From NCBI RefSeq assembly GCF_018143015.1, contig NC_054754.1, forward strand, positions 22,258,875-22,322,874: a stretch of 64,000 nucleotides of DNA, in the 5' to 3' direction. How positions within the stretch are numbered: position 1 is the stretch's first letter; each line of letters starts with the position of its first letter. Below are positions 23,499-37,100 of the stretch, piece by piece. The stretch is from Lytechinus variegatus. Lineage: Eukaryota; Echinodermata; Echinoidea; Temnopleuroida; Toxopneustidae. The position numbers and the translations under genes were made by a program. The notes beneath the pieces were generated by a model that saw only the letters and a list, made by a program, of their open reading frames with translations, did not search any database and had not been told where the DNA came from.

Positions 23499-24388
23499 AA
23501 TTTGTACATAATTTCTCACGATACTTACCATGAACAAGATTTCCCTGATAAATTACATCATACAATCATGAAAATTCATCTAAGTTGGTTGAAAATGTTA
23601 TACTGTTATTTTTTTTTAAATCTCATCTCAACACAAGAAGAAATCTCACTGACAAAAGCTGCAATCAGTGGCTGAAAATTTGGAGGTTACTCTCCAAAAT
23701 TGTTTTTCTCGTGGTGAGATCTTAAGTTTAACATGTTCTAAAATTACATGTACATTATAAATAAGGGTTCAACCCATACCATATATATTCAAGCATTGAA
23801 TTTATACCAGCTTTTTAAACAGTCCTGAATCTAAAACACTTTCTGTATCAAGAGGCAGGTATACATAGTATCCACAAAGGTTTCTAACACAATTAACTTC
23901 AGAAGCAGAAAAGATCACAAACACTACTCTACAATATTGCACCCATCACCATTTCTTGTACTTATTTTACTGTACAAAAAAAATATGACCTATTTGCAAA
24001 CTAGTTAGTAGAATCAATTAATTTCAATATTTAACCTTGGGTCATTTGGAATCGTCAAAAAAAGCATTTTCACCCTCCGCTCGGGGCGATTTCGCCCGTT
24101 AATTTTTTCCCCCTTAATTGAGGACATAAAGAAGAATTATGTGTACACGCATGAAGTGTGGGTAATTATTCCAGTGCTCAACCATAATGTGTATATGTTT
24201 TAAAAGATAGTGATGTGCATCCTTGTTGTTTGATACGCCATCCTCGTCTCAAAACCATTACCGGTCAATAGAACAAGTCATCTGTACCGGTCATTAGAAC
24301 ATCTTCCCGTCAGCTGAAATGTACGACTGGTCATATGATGGATTTGGGCCAATCATTTGATAAAGATCCATCACCACTTCATACGTGT
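23499..24388. other. No gene seen
   Basis: Intergenic AT-rich DNA downstream of the POFUT1 3' end. No exon or element boundary recognised. Confidence 0.5.
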
Positions 24389-24866
24389 TAATGCCCCGGG
24401 GGAGGAAGGGTACTCAAATTATAAGATGATACCTTTGTGCCGCACCAAAACGTAAAAAGGGGGCTCGTGAACTAAACTTTGCTCTTAGAATGGGGGTCCC
24501 CAGAACAGCTCTAGTATCAACGATTCCTAAAAGTGCAAGGCTATTGAATAGCACAAATGTTTTGGAGCATTGCGTGAATACGCATGAAATCCGTCATGAC
24601 ATTTCTGTGTGATGAACCAATCAGCGGCCTCTGAATCGCTCTGCAAAGCTTTCGCTGTCACTGAACGCAGTTTGCCCCTGTGCTGCGAGGAGTATTGGAG
24701 GGCACTGTCCCTAGAAACCACAAATTTGAGGATCTTCGAAACAGCAGGGGAAAATAGGAATTTCCATGGCTTTCTAAATTGGTGATGCTCTGGAGCGGGA
24801 CTTGGGCTGAGAATGGGGGTCTCGACCGTGGCACATACGTTCATACTAAGTGACCCCCCCGGAAAT
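24389..24866. mobile_element. GC-terminal inverted-repeat element (ATGCCCCGGGGG)
   Basis: Ends AATGCCCCGGGGGAGG and CCCCCCCGGAAATG are inverted. Internal phrases (GGGTACTC, GTGCCGCACC, AATGGGGGTCCCCAGAAC) match those of the copy at 48524. A 122-codon minus-strand open frame across it is not gene-like. It lies just 3' of POFUT1 and may overlap its 3' UTR. Confidence 0.65.
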
Positions 24867-24978
24867 GCTTTAATGCTTTTAATGAATGTCTGCATTACTT
24901 TCTACACCATTTACATTTTATGATTTACACTATCTATCAGTACATTTATTCAGTTCTATACTACAAATGAAGCCGTCC

Positions 24979-25194
24979 TCATAACTCGCTGCGAGATTTC
25001 TGCGACCGCCTCTTCTTGATCCTCTCATAGTCTTCCCCGAATCCCCAGAAGGACGATGGCTTGCCCGTGGCATCCCTCTCCCTCTTCGCAAATGCAGAGA
25101 AGGATGAGACACAATTGCAGATGTAATGGTCGGACTTGCCTAATATAGCGAGGTCAACTTGTGGGTTTGACGGTTTGTGTTGCACTATCTTGAC
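24979..25194 (-). CDS. POFUT1: POFUT1 terminal coding exon 7
   Basis: Seventy-one codons plus [23 protein letters not shown], then [18 protein letters not shown] and a basic tail ending SQKSRSEL. The acceptor is CCTTCAG. A TTCCGAAGG tandem array starts about 50 bp upstream of it. Confidence 0.95.
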   Translation of the reverse strand, partial: VKIVQHKPSNPQVDLAILGKSDHYICNCVSSFSAFAKRERDATGKPSSFWGFGEDYERIKKRRSQKSRSEL

Positions 25195-28100
25195 CTGAAG
25201 GAAAAAATCAATTACATTGAAGATACCGCATACATTCGTAATTCCAAAGGTTATATATTCCGAAGGTTCGTAATTCCGAAGGTTCATTAGTCCGAAAACA
25301 AAATGAGGTTCGTAATTCCGAAGGTTCGTTTGTCCGAAAACGAAGTGACATTCATAATTCCGAAGGTTTGTTAATCCGAAAAACAAATGAGGTTCGTAAT
25401 TCCGAAGGTTCGTTTGTCCGAAAACTAAATGATTAACTAACCTTATTTCGTTTTTCGGATTAACGAACCTTCGGAACATCGAACCTTATTTCGTTTTCGG
25501 ATTATCGAACCTTCGGAATAACGAACCTTCCGAATAACGCCACAAATGTTCGGATTAACGAACCCTTTTACATTTCCGGATTAACGAACATCGAAGTACA
25601 GGCAATTTATGTGTTTCGGAATTACGAAGTGTAACCGAAGATATATGTACATTCAAATCTGCTCTTAATAGAGTAAAACCTACCTATTAGAACCGTTTAT
25701 TCCTTTCCGACATGTTTGTAAAACTTTTATTTTACATCCATTTATCAATACATTGAATTGTATATTACATAGAAATTGGAAGGGGTACTCCAGGCTGTAC
25801 ACATAAAAAATAGAGTAAACTTGAACACGAAAACTGTTGAAAATTTCATCAAAATCTGTTAAGAAATAAGGTACTTGTAAAATTTTGAAATCATTACCAA
25901 AATATGAATCATGTGCGATCATACTATAATATGAATAATATGATAAATCAATCAATCAATCAATATGCATGAATGAACCAATAAATAGCGAAATAATTAA
26001 AACGGGTGAAAATGAAGAAATACATTAGGAAATAAATCTATTAGCAAATATAGAATAAAAATATGGAAATACAATAGAAATGTTAATAGATTGTTTTAAA
26101 AACTCCTAAAATGAAAGAATAAAGGAACTTATCAATAAAGTATTTACTCATTTAACATTATATCTCTTTTGGTTTTACCTTTGAGGGAAGAAACTTTTTC
26201 AGAGATTTAACATCCGGTTCTACATCCGATGCAATAAACACCCCTTCAGCCTTGATCTTTTTGACAACGGCTTTAATCTGTTCTTTGACGAGGTCAAACG
26301 ATGGCATACAAAGATCGTCTGTCAGAGAGCCGAATTCTTGTTGGTAACCGAGGCACTGGGGCGAAGCAAAGAGCTGTTTTGCGTCTTTCACATGCCTGCA
26401 TGCATTGACCTATGGCATCAAAAGAATTGTAACAACAAATTATATTAAAACTTCTTTCAAGGACAAGTCCACCCCCAACAAAAAATTGGTTTGAAAAAAC
26501 AAAGAAAAATGCTGAAAAATTCATACAATTAGTTGGAAAAAAAGAAAGTTATGACATATCAAAGTTTTGCTCAATTAAACGAAACAGTTATATTCACATT
26601 CTGATCAGTATGCAAGTGAGACAGATGACATCATCCACTCACTACTTCTCTGTATTTCATCACATGAAAAAAAGAATTATTTTCTCCTCATTGTCATGTG
26701 AAACAAAAGTTTATTCCTCCCTGAACATGTGGAATTGCCACTGTTTTAAAATTCTGTGGTTCAAACAAGAGGGTCCAATTGTCAAATTGGTAAAAATTGA
26801 ATCATTGTATGATTCAAACAATAAAAAACAAAATAGTGAATGAGGGACATCATTGATTCTCTCATTTGTATAATATGAATGAGCCAGTTACATCCAAATG
26901 AGTGAGTTGATGACATCCATCACTCACTATTTCTTTTGTATTTTATTATACAAAATATGAAATATTTTTATTTTCTCGTCATTGTCATGTGAAATGAAGT
27001 TTCATTTCTCCCTGAACACATGCAATTCCATTATTTTAACATTTTGTGCTTCAAGCAATGATGTGCTAATCACCAAATTCGTAAAAATTGAAATATTGTA
27101 TAATTCAAACAATAAAAAACAAAAGAAATAGTGAGTGAGTGACGTCATCGACTCTCTCATTTGGATGTAACTGGCTCTTTCATATAACTATTTTGTTGAA
27201 AATAAGCGAAACTTTGAAATGTCATAACTTTCTTATTTTACATCCGATTTTGATGAAATTTTCAGCATTGTGCTTGTCTGATTTTTCTCTATTCATTCAA
27301 ATCAACATTTTTCTGAGGTGGACTTTACCTTTAACAATATTTTGAAATGTCAAAGCTTTCTTACTTTACATCTGATTTTGATTAAATTTTCAATGTTATG
27401 CTTGTTGGATTTTCCTCTATTTATTAAAACCAACTTTTGGTTGAAGTGGAATTGCCCTTTAATTCAGCTACATGTACAGCTTTTTCCTCTTTGACCTCCC
27501 TAGCTCCCCCCCCCACAAATATCTCTGTGACATTTTGGGGTGAGAGGCAAAGAGAAAAAAGCTATATTTTTATGACCTCTAATGTTTCATTGTCTCTGTA
27601 AAATTGTTTTGAGCTTTAAAACACCCTACAGGGTGGGGAGTGTTTCGTGTCTCAAACAGTCAAACCTGTCCTAGTTGCCTCCTGTCTCTAGTGAAAATCT
27701 GTCTTATGTGTCCATCAAAATTGCCTCCCAGTTAAAAGGAATGAGTGTTATACAGTGCATCCCAGAAAAAAAGGAAACCAAGATTCTTGTGTTTTTAATT
27801 AAAAGGCAAAAGAAATATGCTATTTCATTTACATAATCATATAGTTCAGTTATTCCTCTTTACTTTGATGCCTGATATGAGACGAACACTTCACGCATTA
27901 ATGAGCAAGATGAGTTTGAAATTTTAATGTCGAAACCGGTTTGCGCAGAAAATTTGGTTCATCATACCAACGTGCGTATTCGAAGATTGGCTCATTAGCA
28001 TTTCTTTTGTATTCTTTGTTAAGTTTCTCTCACTGATCCCTGAAATGAGAGTCGATTCAGATTCACACGTGAGATTCTCCGCAAATCGTTTCTGATATGC

Positions 28101-31100
28101 CTCAATATTTTTGTTTGTAATCTGCCATAAGTGAACGATTTGCCAAGCTGTTGGTTTCAAATAAGAGATAGGTTTCCACTCTTGCCATGAGCATCAAATT
28201 TGCAGTAAAAAATATTCAATAATTATGATATCTATCTCTGACAGCGGGTTTCCTTTTTTTTGTGGGATGCACTGTAGAACCCGTCTACAAAAGCTACTGT
28301 ACCTGCCTACGGTAGCCACTTTCCCTGTTTCCCTCTTTCCTCTGTTTCCCTCATGTGCCCTTCACAGACAGGTTTGACTGGAGTGATTTTCTCAGACAAA
28401 TTTGTTCTGGGCCAATCACAGGAAAGGAATCCTGTAGCTTATAACAGTTGTCAGTGAAAATCAGGGACTGTTTGTTTCTTAAAAAGCTCCCCCGAACTCA
28501 CCCAGTCCGACCCTTGTCGCATGTGCACTCCGACAAATGGGCTCCCTGATAGGTTCTCCTGAATGAACTGATCTGCTTGCCCGTCTATTTCTTCAGACCA
28601 GTGCAAATATTTATGGAGTTGTCTGTTCTCCTGGGTCACCGGGAAGGCAGCAGGGGCGCCAGAGAGGGCAATCACAGGGTACTCGGACACTGGGAACCTA
28701 GATGAGACACAATGGCCCAAATTCATAAAGGTGGATTTGAAAACCCACGGTTGAGTCCATGGTTTATGCAGATTTCCTGTATAAATTACGCGTAATTTAC
28801 CACATATATTTATAAATGTCCAATGCAGATGCACGCTCTTGTCATAGTGAGCCAAATTGATGCCTGTTGCCTTGGTTATCCACGCTATTTTATTAATGCG
28901 TCCACTGTTTTGAATTAATGAGTCCACTCTTCAAACAGTGGAAACATGAATAAAATAGCGTATCTAACCATGGTAGCAGGCGTCAATTTGGCGCACTGTG
29001 ACTAAAGCGAGCATCAGCATTGGACATTTTTTATACACGTGCCCAATACATGCTAAATTAAGCATAAATTTATACAGCAAATCTGCATAGACCATGGATT
29101 CAACCGTGGGTTTTCAAAACCACCTTTGAGAGTTCGGGCCTTAGAGACACACAAAAACAGTTTATTCATTATTTGATTCTCAAATGAATTATGATGGCAC
29201 ATATGGGCTGTCATTTGCAGTGGATATTCCTTTCAGTTTTCTTTCTAAATGACAGGAAATAATGATAACTCACAATTTTTGTTACTTCTCAAAAATAAAC
29301 TATCACGTGGTCTGCAAAGAGTATTGCAACCGTGGAACATGGGAGGGAGCTTGTGTAAAATATAGACATCAATTCAATTCAAATAAACATTTATTTTCCT
29401 CCATTTTACAAAGTTACATTCATTATTGTTCACAAGAATACACTTCAAATCAATTTCTATAAAGAATATAAATATAAACAACTTATGTGTAAAGAGGAAT
29501 GCGTATGTCCCTAGAAGCATAATGCTTGTGGCGGGATACGCCTGTGGACAAATATATACAATACACAAAATACAATACAAAGATAAGAAGGGCGAGGAAA
29601 GGAGAAGGGAAGTAGAAAAGAAAACGGGAAGAAAACGAGAGAGGGAGAAGTGAGCAGGAAGGCGGGCGGGCATGAGTTACCGAGTACCGAGCAAGTAGAG
29701 CGTACAACAATGTATGATGGAGAGAGGGAGAGATAAAAATAATAATGCCGCAACATTTTCACATTATTCATGTTAACTTAAGATCAAAAGGAATGTAAGG
29801 TATTAGGATATTCAAGCATAGGATGATAAAATTGATTTTTTAATCTTAAATTTTAAGCTAGTTGCTGACAAGGATTCTTTTATGTAGTCTGGAAGATCAT
29901 TCCATATTTTCGGGCCAGAATAACGGATGTTGTGTTGAAAGATAATCTTTTTGTGTTTAGGAATACATATTTGGTTATTTGTTCGGGTATCAAAATTATG
30001 TATATTTGATACATGCGTAAAGAAATCACGAAAATTTTCTGGAATTTGAGAATTTAAACACCTGTACATAAAATTACATTGCTGAAGTTTATTGATGTCG
30101 TTAAATTTCAGCAGTTTCTGGGAATGAAATAAAGATTTCGTGTTTGTTGGTGGTATGATGTCGTTCACAGAAATTATACGCACAATTTTATTTTGAAGGG
30201 AACATAATTTTTTAAGATGGGTTTGGTATGTGTTAGCCCAGACCAAATTACAATAATAAAAATATGGCAAGATTAGAGAGCAATATAATGTACGTAGGAC
30301 CGATTTTGGAAGATAAAAGCTTACATGTAGGCGATATATAATTCTGATATTTTTCGCTACCTTGTTTTCAATTTCATTTATGTGATGTGACCATGTTAAA
30401 TTACTGTCAACGATAATACCAAGAAATTTTGTATTTTCAACTCTGGGAATAATTTGGTTATTAAGCCTAACTTCAACATGATTAAAATCTATATGCCTTG
30501 TAGAGTTACGGAAAATAATGTAATTGCATTTTTTGTAATTGATTGTGAGAATGTTTGCACTGAACCATTTACAGACATTACTCAATTCGGTATTAACAGT
30601 TTCACACAAGTGGTAAAGATTTTTATCAGAATAAACTATGTTTGTATCATCAGCGTACATGATAAAGGAAAGAAGGTTTGATGAACGATATATGTCATTG
30701 ATAAATAAAATGAATAAGAGCGGGCCTAGTAATGACCCTTGTGGAACTCCACATGTAATTGTCCTATATTCGGATTGAACAGAGTTATATAAAGTACATT
30801 GCTTACGATTTAAGAGGTAGCTAGAGAAAAGATCAAGGGCAGTCCCACGAATACCATAGTTATTTAGTTTAGTTAAAAGTATAGTATGATCAATCGTGTC
30901 AAACGCTTTTGACAGGTCAATAAATATTTCAATCGCGAATGAATCGCGTTCAAAAGAGTCAATGATTTTATTTGTTAATTCAAGGACAGCCAGTTCTGTT
31001 GAATGGTCACTACGGAAACCGTATTGAGATTTAAAAAGACAATTATTTTTTTCAAGAAAATTATAGGTCCTTTTATAAATAACCTTTTCCAATATTTTGG

Positions 31101-34100
31101 AAAAAATAGAAAGGACTGATATGGGCCTGTAATTATTAACCTGTTCTCTATTACCGGTTTTAAAAATTGGAGAAATTCTTGCAGTTTTCATTTTATCTGG
31201 AAATATCCCAGACGCAAGTGATAGATTAAATATATGACACAAAGGTTCGCTTATTAATTCGATTACAAGTTTGACAATCTTAGGAGAGCAATCGTCTAGA
31301 CCCGGGGCCTTGTTATTACCAAAACGCATGACAATATTACATATTTCACGTTGGGTTACCGGACTGAAAAACAATGATTTAGAATTTGGTTCAGGTAGAT
31401 ACGTTTTGAAATCTGTATAATTTTGAGGAGTGGTGTTAGCTAGCCTAGGACCAATTTCAACAAAGAAATCATTAAAAGTATTTGCTATTTGGAGTGGGTC
31501 TGTCGATACACTTCCATCACAAACTAAAGAGTTGGGGGTGGTTTTTCTATTTTTATTCAATATTGATTTGATCAATTGCCACGTATGGTTTATATTATTT
31601 CTATATTCTTCAAATTTACATTTATAATAACATTTTTTAGCCTGTCATTTCAAAAAGTTAACGTTTTTAAGAGAGTCTTTGTATTTAGTTTCGTTTCGAA
31701 CTGTTGGTTTATGGATATATTTTTTATAAAGACTGTTTTTATAACAAATAATTTGAAGCAATCCATCGGTCATCCAGCATTTAAGTTTAATTTTCTTTCT
31801 AGATGTTTTTTTCAATGGAAAATTACTATCATACATTGCACGGAATTTGGTTATGAATGTTTCATATGCTTGATTCGTATCTTGCATATCTAAAATGTCA
31901 CCCCAATTTGAATTTTCAATTTCATTTTTAAATTTCGCAATATTGCATGCCGTAAAAGCCCTACGAGGTACCGCGTGATCTTTCGATTTAGTTTTAATAA
32001 CATTCATGTCGGTTACGTGATATATTGGTAAGTGATCTGACACGTCTGAGTATAACAATCCACCTAAAGTATCTAAATCAAATTGATTAGTCAAAACATT
32101 ATCTAAAAGGGTAGCACTTGTTTGTGTAATTCTGGTGGGCCGATGAATTATAGGGAGAAAAAAATTACTAAAAAGACAGTTTACAAAGTTTTTAATTTGA
32201 GAACTAGAATTATGCTTTAAAATATCTATATTTAGATCACCCATCAAAAATATCCGTTTGTTTTCCCTGGAAAGACGAATCAAAAGGCTATCGAACTCCT
32301 CGATAAATTCATTAATGTCTAAAGACGGGGCTCTGTACAAGGTTCCTACAATTATATTTTTCCCTGCGCACTGTTCCAGTTCGACAAATAGAGAATCACA
32401 TGTTGTTTAGCTTAAGTTAAGGTCGTTGCGTTCTAAGAAATTAAAAGATTCATGTACATACATTCCAACTCCACCGCCTCTGGAATATTTCCTATTGTTA
32501 CAAACGAAAGTATAGTTGGGCATATATACACAAGGGGACTTTCGAATCTTAGCCAGGTTTCGGAAATGGCAATTATATCAAATGTAAAGTCCAAAGATTT
32601 AAGACAGGTTGTAATGTCATCAAAGAATGAGATCAATGATTTCTTTTTTAAATGGACAAACAATACGAAATCTATGGATATTTGAATATTGACACAAATA
32701 TCATACTACTGTTATTCTCCCACTGGCAATGAGACCCGAATTGGTGGTGTCAAACATGAACAACTCCTCCCTTTTGCTGGACACAGAGAAATATCCTGTC
32801 TCTTTTTGCGTATTATAATATTTCAAACTCTGACATGCCCTCTAATAAACAGAACACCAGGGCCCCTTCGTACGAGAAGTTACGATTGATCAGGGGCCCA
32901 TTTCATAAAGAGTTACTATCATAGCAACTCTGGTAGAATAGCAGCTTTTACTTGCTATACTTGCAACTTTGCATTTCATGAAAGCACATTGACTTTCCAG
33001 CGAATTATTTGAATAGTCATGTACGAGGCTGATAAGGGGAAATCCCCTTCCTCTCCACTCTTTTTACAACATGACCCTAATCAATTCTATGTAACTACAT
33101 CATTGTCACAGTATATTCTGCAATAAATTTGAACAATGTCCCCTGTAAACAAAGAGAAGCACACTGAATTTCCAAGTAAAAGATGAATGAATGAATATAC
33201 ATTATGGTAATGAAATATTTTGAACAAACATACAGTTTAGGTGTTAACATTGTTGGCCTTCCATAGTTGCAATTGATTGGATCAATCGCAACTCTTTGTA
33301 AGACGGGACCCTGATGTACCCACAGACACAAAGAAAGAGACAATGAAGTGAAACATGAACAAAAGTAGTGGGAAGGTCATCATGTGTGACATCATGTCTT
33401 GGTCACATTGTCAAGTAACCCAGGGAACTCCCGCCCGCAACGCGGGTGGGAGCCCAGGAGCTTACCGTGTAATTGACCATACTCACCATGCTCATGGGAC
33501 AAGGGTAGATTATGGTAAAAATATCTAGCAAGATAAATTATGAAAACAGAAATTATTCACTTACCACGATTATATGGATGATGGTCTAACGAGTGGCAGT
33601 TTTTCTGACATCTGGGCATAGACTGGAACCTCAAAAAACGAAAAGTTCTCTCCTTCTACCCCCGTCTCGATCGGCCATTTTTGTTATGAATTGTAACGAT
33701 ATGGTCAATTGAAACGGGGGTAGGAGAGGACTTTTTGTTTTTTGAGGTTCCAGTCTGTGTCCAGATGTCAGGAAAACTGCCATTCGTTAGATCTTCATCC
33801 ATATAATCGTGGTAAGTGCATAATTTCTGTTTTCATAATTTATCTTGCTAGATATTTTGACCATAATCTACCCTTGTCCTGTGAGTATGGGTAAATACAC
33901 GGTGAGCTCCTGGGCGCCGGCCTGCTACGCGGGCCGGCGCTCCCTGGGTTAATTGTCAAGAGGACAATTGTTATATTATGCTCATAACTTCCTCATCATT
34001 CATTCAATATTTCTCAAACTCTAATTGGTCTGTTTCCTTGATTGTGGAAGAGCCATAGTGTAGTGGTTCTGACCCTCGCCTTGTAAACAAAGGGTCGTGT

Positions 34101-37100
34101 TTTCAAATCACACCACGGTCTAGCGTCCTTAGGCAAGGTGTCAATCCAGTTTGCCACTCTCGACCCCGGTACTAAATGGGTACCCGATAGGGTGCGAAAG
34201 ATATTGTTTGTTTAAATTTGCCAGCGCCATAATGAGGCTGCGATGAATGCAAGGAATGCTCTCCAAGGAGTGGACATTGTGCACTTTTAGTGCAGGATTG
34301 ACATGAATCCAATGACCGGGGTAATATGCTGTAAAGCGCTTTGAGCCATTCTGGGAAAAGCGCTTTATAAAAATTGGCTTTTATTATTACTATTCATTTT
34401 TCTTTTTTTTCTGATTCAACTGGTTTGAAGAATGTCATTTTCCTTAAAACTTTTTTAAGATATCTTACTTGGCTTCCCACATATTTCTTGCGTTAGGCAA
34501 ATGGGTGTTATAGGAAAGTGGGCCATATTCCTTGTACTCGAAGAAGTCAATGTGATGGTTGTCCCAGAATGGTCCGAAAGGATTTCCCTCCTTCATCTTG
34601 CAGTCCGTCCCATCTCTGAAACGGTAACAGAATCCTGGAACAAAAATGGGCCTGTAATTTTAATATTTTCTGTGCAAGACCACTTTATCATAAAGCATGT
34701 TTGCATCCCATGAATATTATAAGGGAATCCATCCTTGCTCATAAAATGTGTAAGAGAGGAGATAAGTAAGTAGAACAAGATGGTGAATGTTTGACAGAAA
34801 TCAGACAAGCAATAAAAAAGCTATCATGGCTATCGTAAGATTGAGATCCACAAGACTATGCAAATTTCAAATTGACAACTGTGTAATTAGGACAAGTTTA
34901 GGGACAAATTGAAAGAAAAATAGAATTTGAAGTAGAAACTTTAGAAAAATATGACATCTTATTTTATGTATTGGAGTAAATGGAAGATCAGACCTTGCAT
35001 TTAATCACCACGAAATCACCAATGTGGCCAATTTCAAGTCTCCATGGATATAGTGATTTCAAATTTTAAGAACTTTTTGAAACTCATAGCTTTCTCATTG
35101 CTTGTCCGATTTTGTTCAAAGTTTCACCCATTTACATGTCTGATTTTTCTTTTTCCTCTAAAAAACAACTTGCTATTCGGGTTGGATTTGCCCTTTAAAG
35201 ACTATCACCATACCTGCCCATGACAGACTTTCCTTCCGCAACAACATTGCCCACTTTGTGCTGCACTCAATACGGGTGAGGTAAATGGGAACTGGGTCCC
35301 ATCTTACAAAGAGTCGTGATTGAGCTTATCAACGCCTTTGATGCAATCAATTTCAAATGTATGGAAATCCATCAAAGTCATTATTTTTCCATCAGGACAT
35401 TTACACAATGTTATCAAGATAACAATGAATGTACGAATGCACATATTTAGAAAAAAAATGAGAGCGTACATGCATATCAGATGTTGGCATTGCTGGCTTT
35501 CCATAATTGTGGTTTATCGGATCAATCGCAATTCTGTGTAAGACAGGGATGTGGTTTACATGTATGATGTAGCACCTAAATACATGCTCCAGTCATGGAT
35601 AACTTTTAAATTGCTTTACTGCTTTATAAAACCATTCCTGGTGGGTGTTTCATAAAGCTGTTCGTAAGTTAAGAGCGACTTTAAGAACGACTGGCGATCC
35701 CTTCTTGCGGTAAGATGTATATTGAATTGGCGATGGTTTAGCGCGTAAGAAAGGATCACCAGTCGTTCTTAAAGTCGCTCTTAACTTACGAACACCTTTA
35801 TGAAACGGCACCCAGGGTCCATTTCCAGATTCCACTGAAAGTCTAAATGTAAAGAAAAAGTCTGGTACTGCTACCATCAAAAATAACGATGTTCACAGAA
35901 TTGATCAAATATACACAGAATTATAAAAACTGTATATTTTTCAGGAAAAGGTACATTACACTCCACATAGTAATATATTATCATTTTAAGAAATCCTGGG
36001 CCCCATCTTTTGCAATTGATCTGATCACCACAACTATGGATGGCCAGCAACATCTATTACCCATGTTAGTTCAAAATATTTTCTAACTATGATGGTGGAC
36101 CGCCCTTGAACATCGTGTATTCATTCATTCATTCATTTTTTTGTTGAAAATTCACTGTGCTTCTCTTTGTTTACATAGGGCAAATTTCCTGGCGAAAAAA
36201 ATATGACACTGATGGATTTCCATAGAGTTACGATCGCTCCATAACTCTTTGTAAGGCGGGCCCCTGAATTATTTTAATTCATATGAGTTGTTATACATGC
36301 AAATAAGGGCTCTGCCCTAAAGCAGGGGTGTGAGTGGTCACAAATAAAAAGATCTGAAAAAACTGAAGAGTATTGAAAAAGTCTGAAATAGAAAGAGCTC
36401 CCATACTCTTTGTACAGAGGAAAGTCAATTAGAACCTGAAAGTAAGCTGAAAATCACAACAAAATCTGAAATCAGAAAAAAAATCTGAACTCTCACACCC
36501 CTGCTAAAGAGAAACCGTCAGGATAGCCCCTTAAAATTTCCTATTAAAATTTGAATTCTAAACCAGAACTCATACTTAGCTTTAAGAACATCTCTCAGAA
36601 ACACTATCAATTCCAGAAAACATGTTCATGATTTAACAATGAACCTTTTCTTTTCATTTTTCCATTTATTCATTCATTCCCCCCCCCCCATTTTTTCCTG
36701 TTTTTTTTTTTTTTGGGGGGGAGAGTTTCAAGAAATGGGGTCCCACTTCATACGTACCTGTACGTTTCTCCTTTGGCCATAAAGAAGGAGCTAACTCCTT
36801 CATAAAGGTTTCCATGGTGATGACCCGATGATATTCACGGAGCGGGTCAACCTTGAAGTACTTGTCAAACGGAATTTGAGCCTGAAAGCAGGAAACAAAT
36901 AAGATTTGAACTAACGAATCCGAGGAAATTATAAAAATACACTAGCACATCAATGATGTGGAGTTCATCCGGCATCTTGCAACAAAATTTAACACAATTT
37001 TTAATTTCAGCCCAGTTGACACTGTAGTGAATTATATTGGTGACATATATATATTGAGGAAATAGAATTAAAATTGATGAAGAAATGACAGAGAAGCATT

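Noticed and set aside
24527..24895. 122-codon minus-strand frame downstream of POFUT1
   Set aside because: Lies within an inverted-repeat element with a second copy at 48524; no conserved motif.
25195..25479. N-terminal half of a 166-codon minus-strand frame
   Set aside because: It is the TTCCGAAGG array read through the intron; only the part after the CAG acceptor at 25194 belongs to POFUT1.
25231..25630. CRISPR-like array
   Set aside because: Units are contiguous and variable, with no unique spacers, in an intron of an animal gene.
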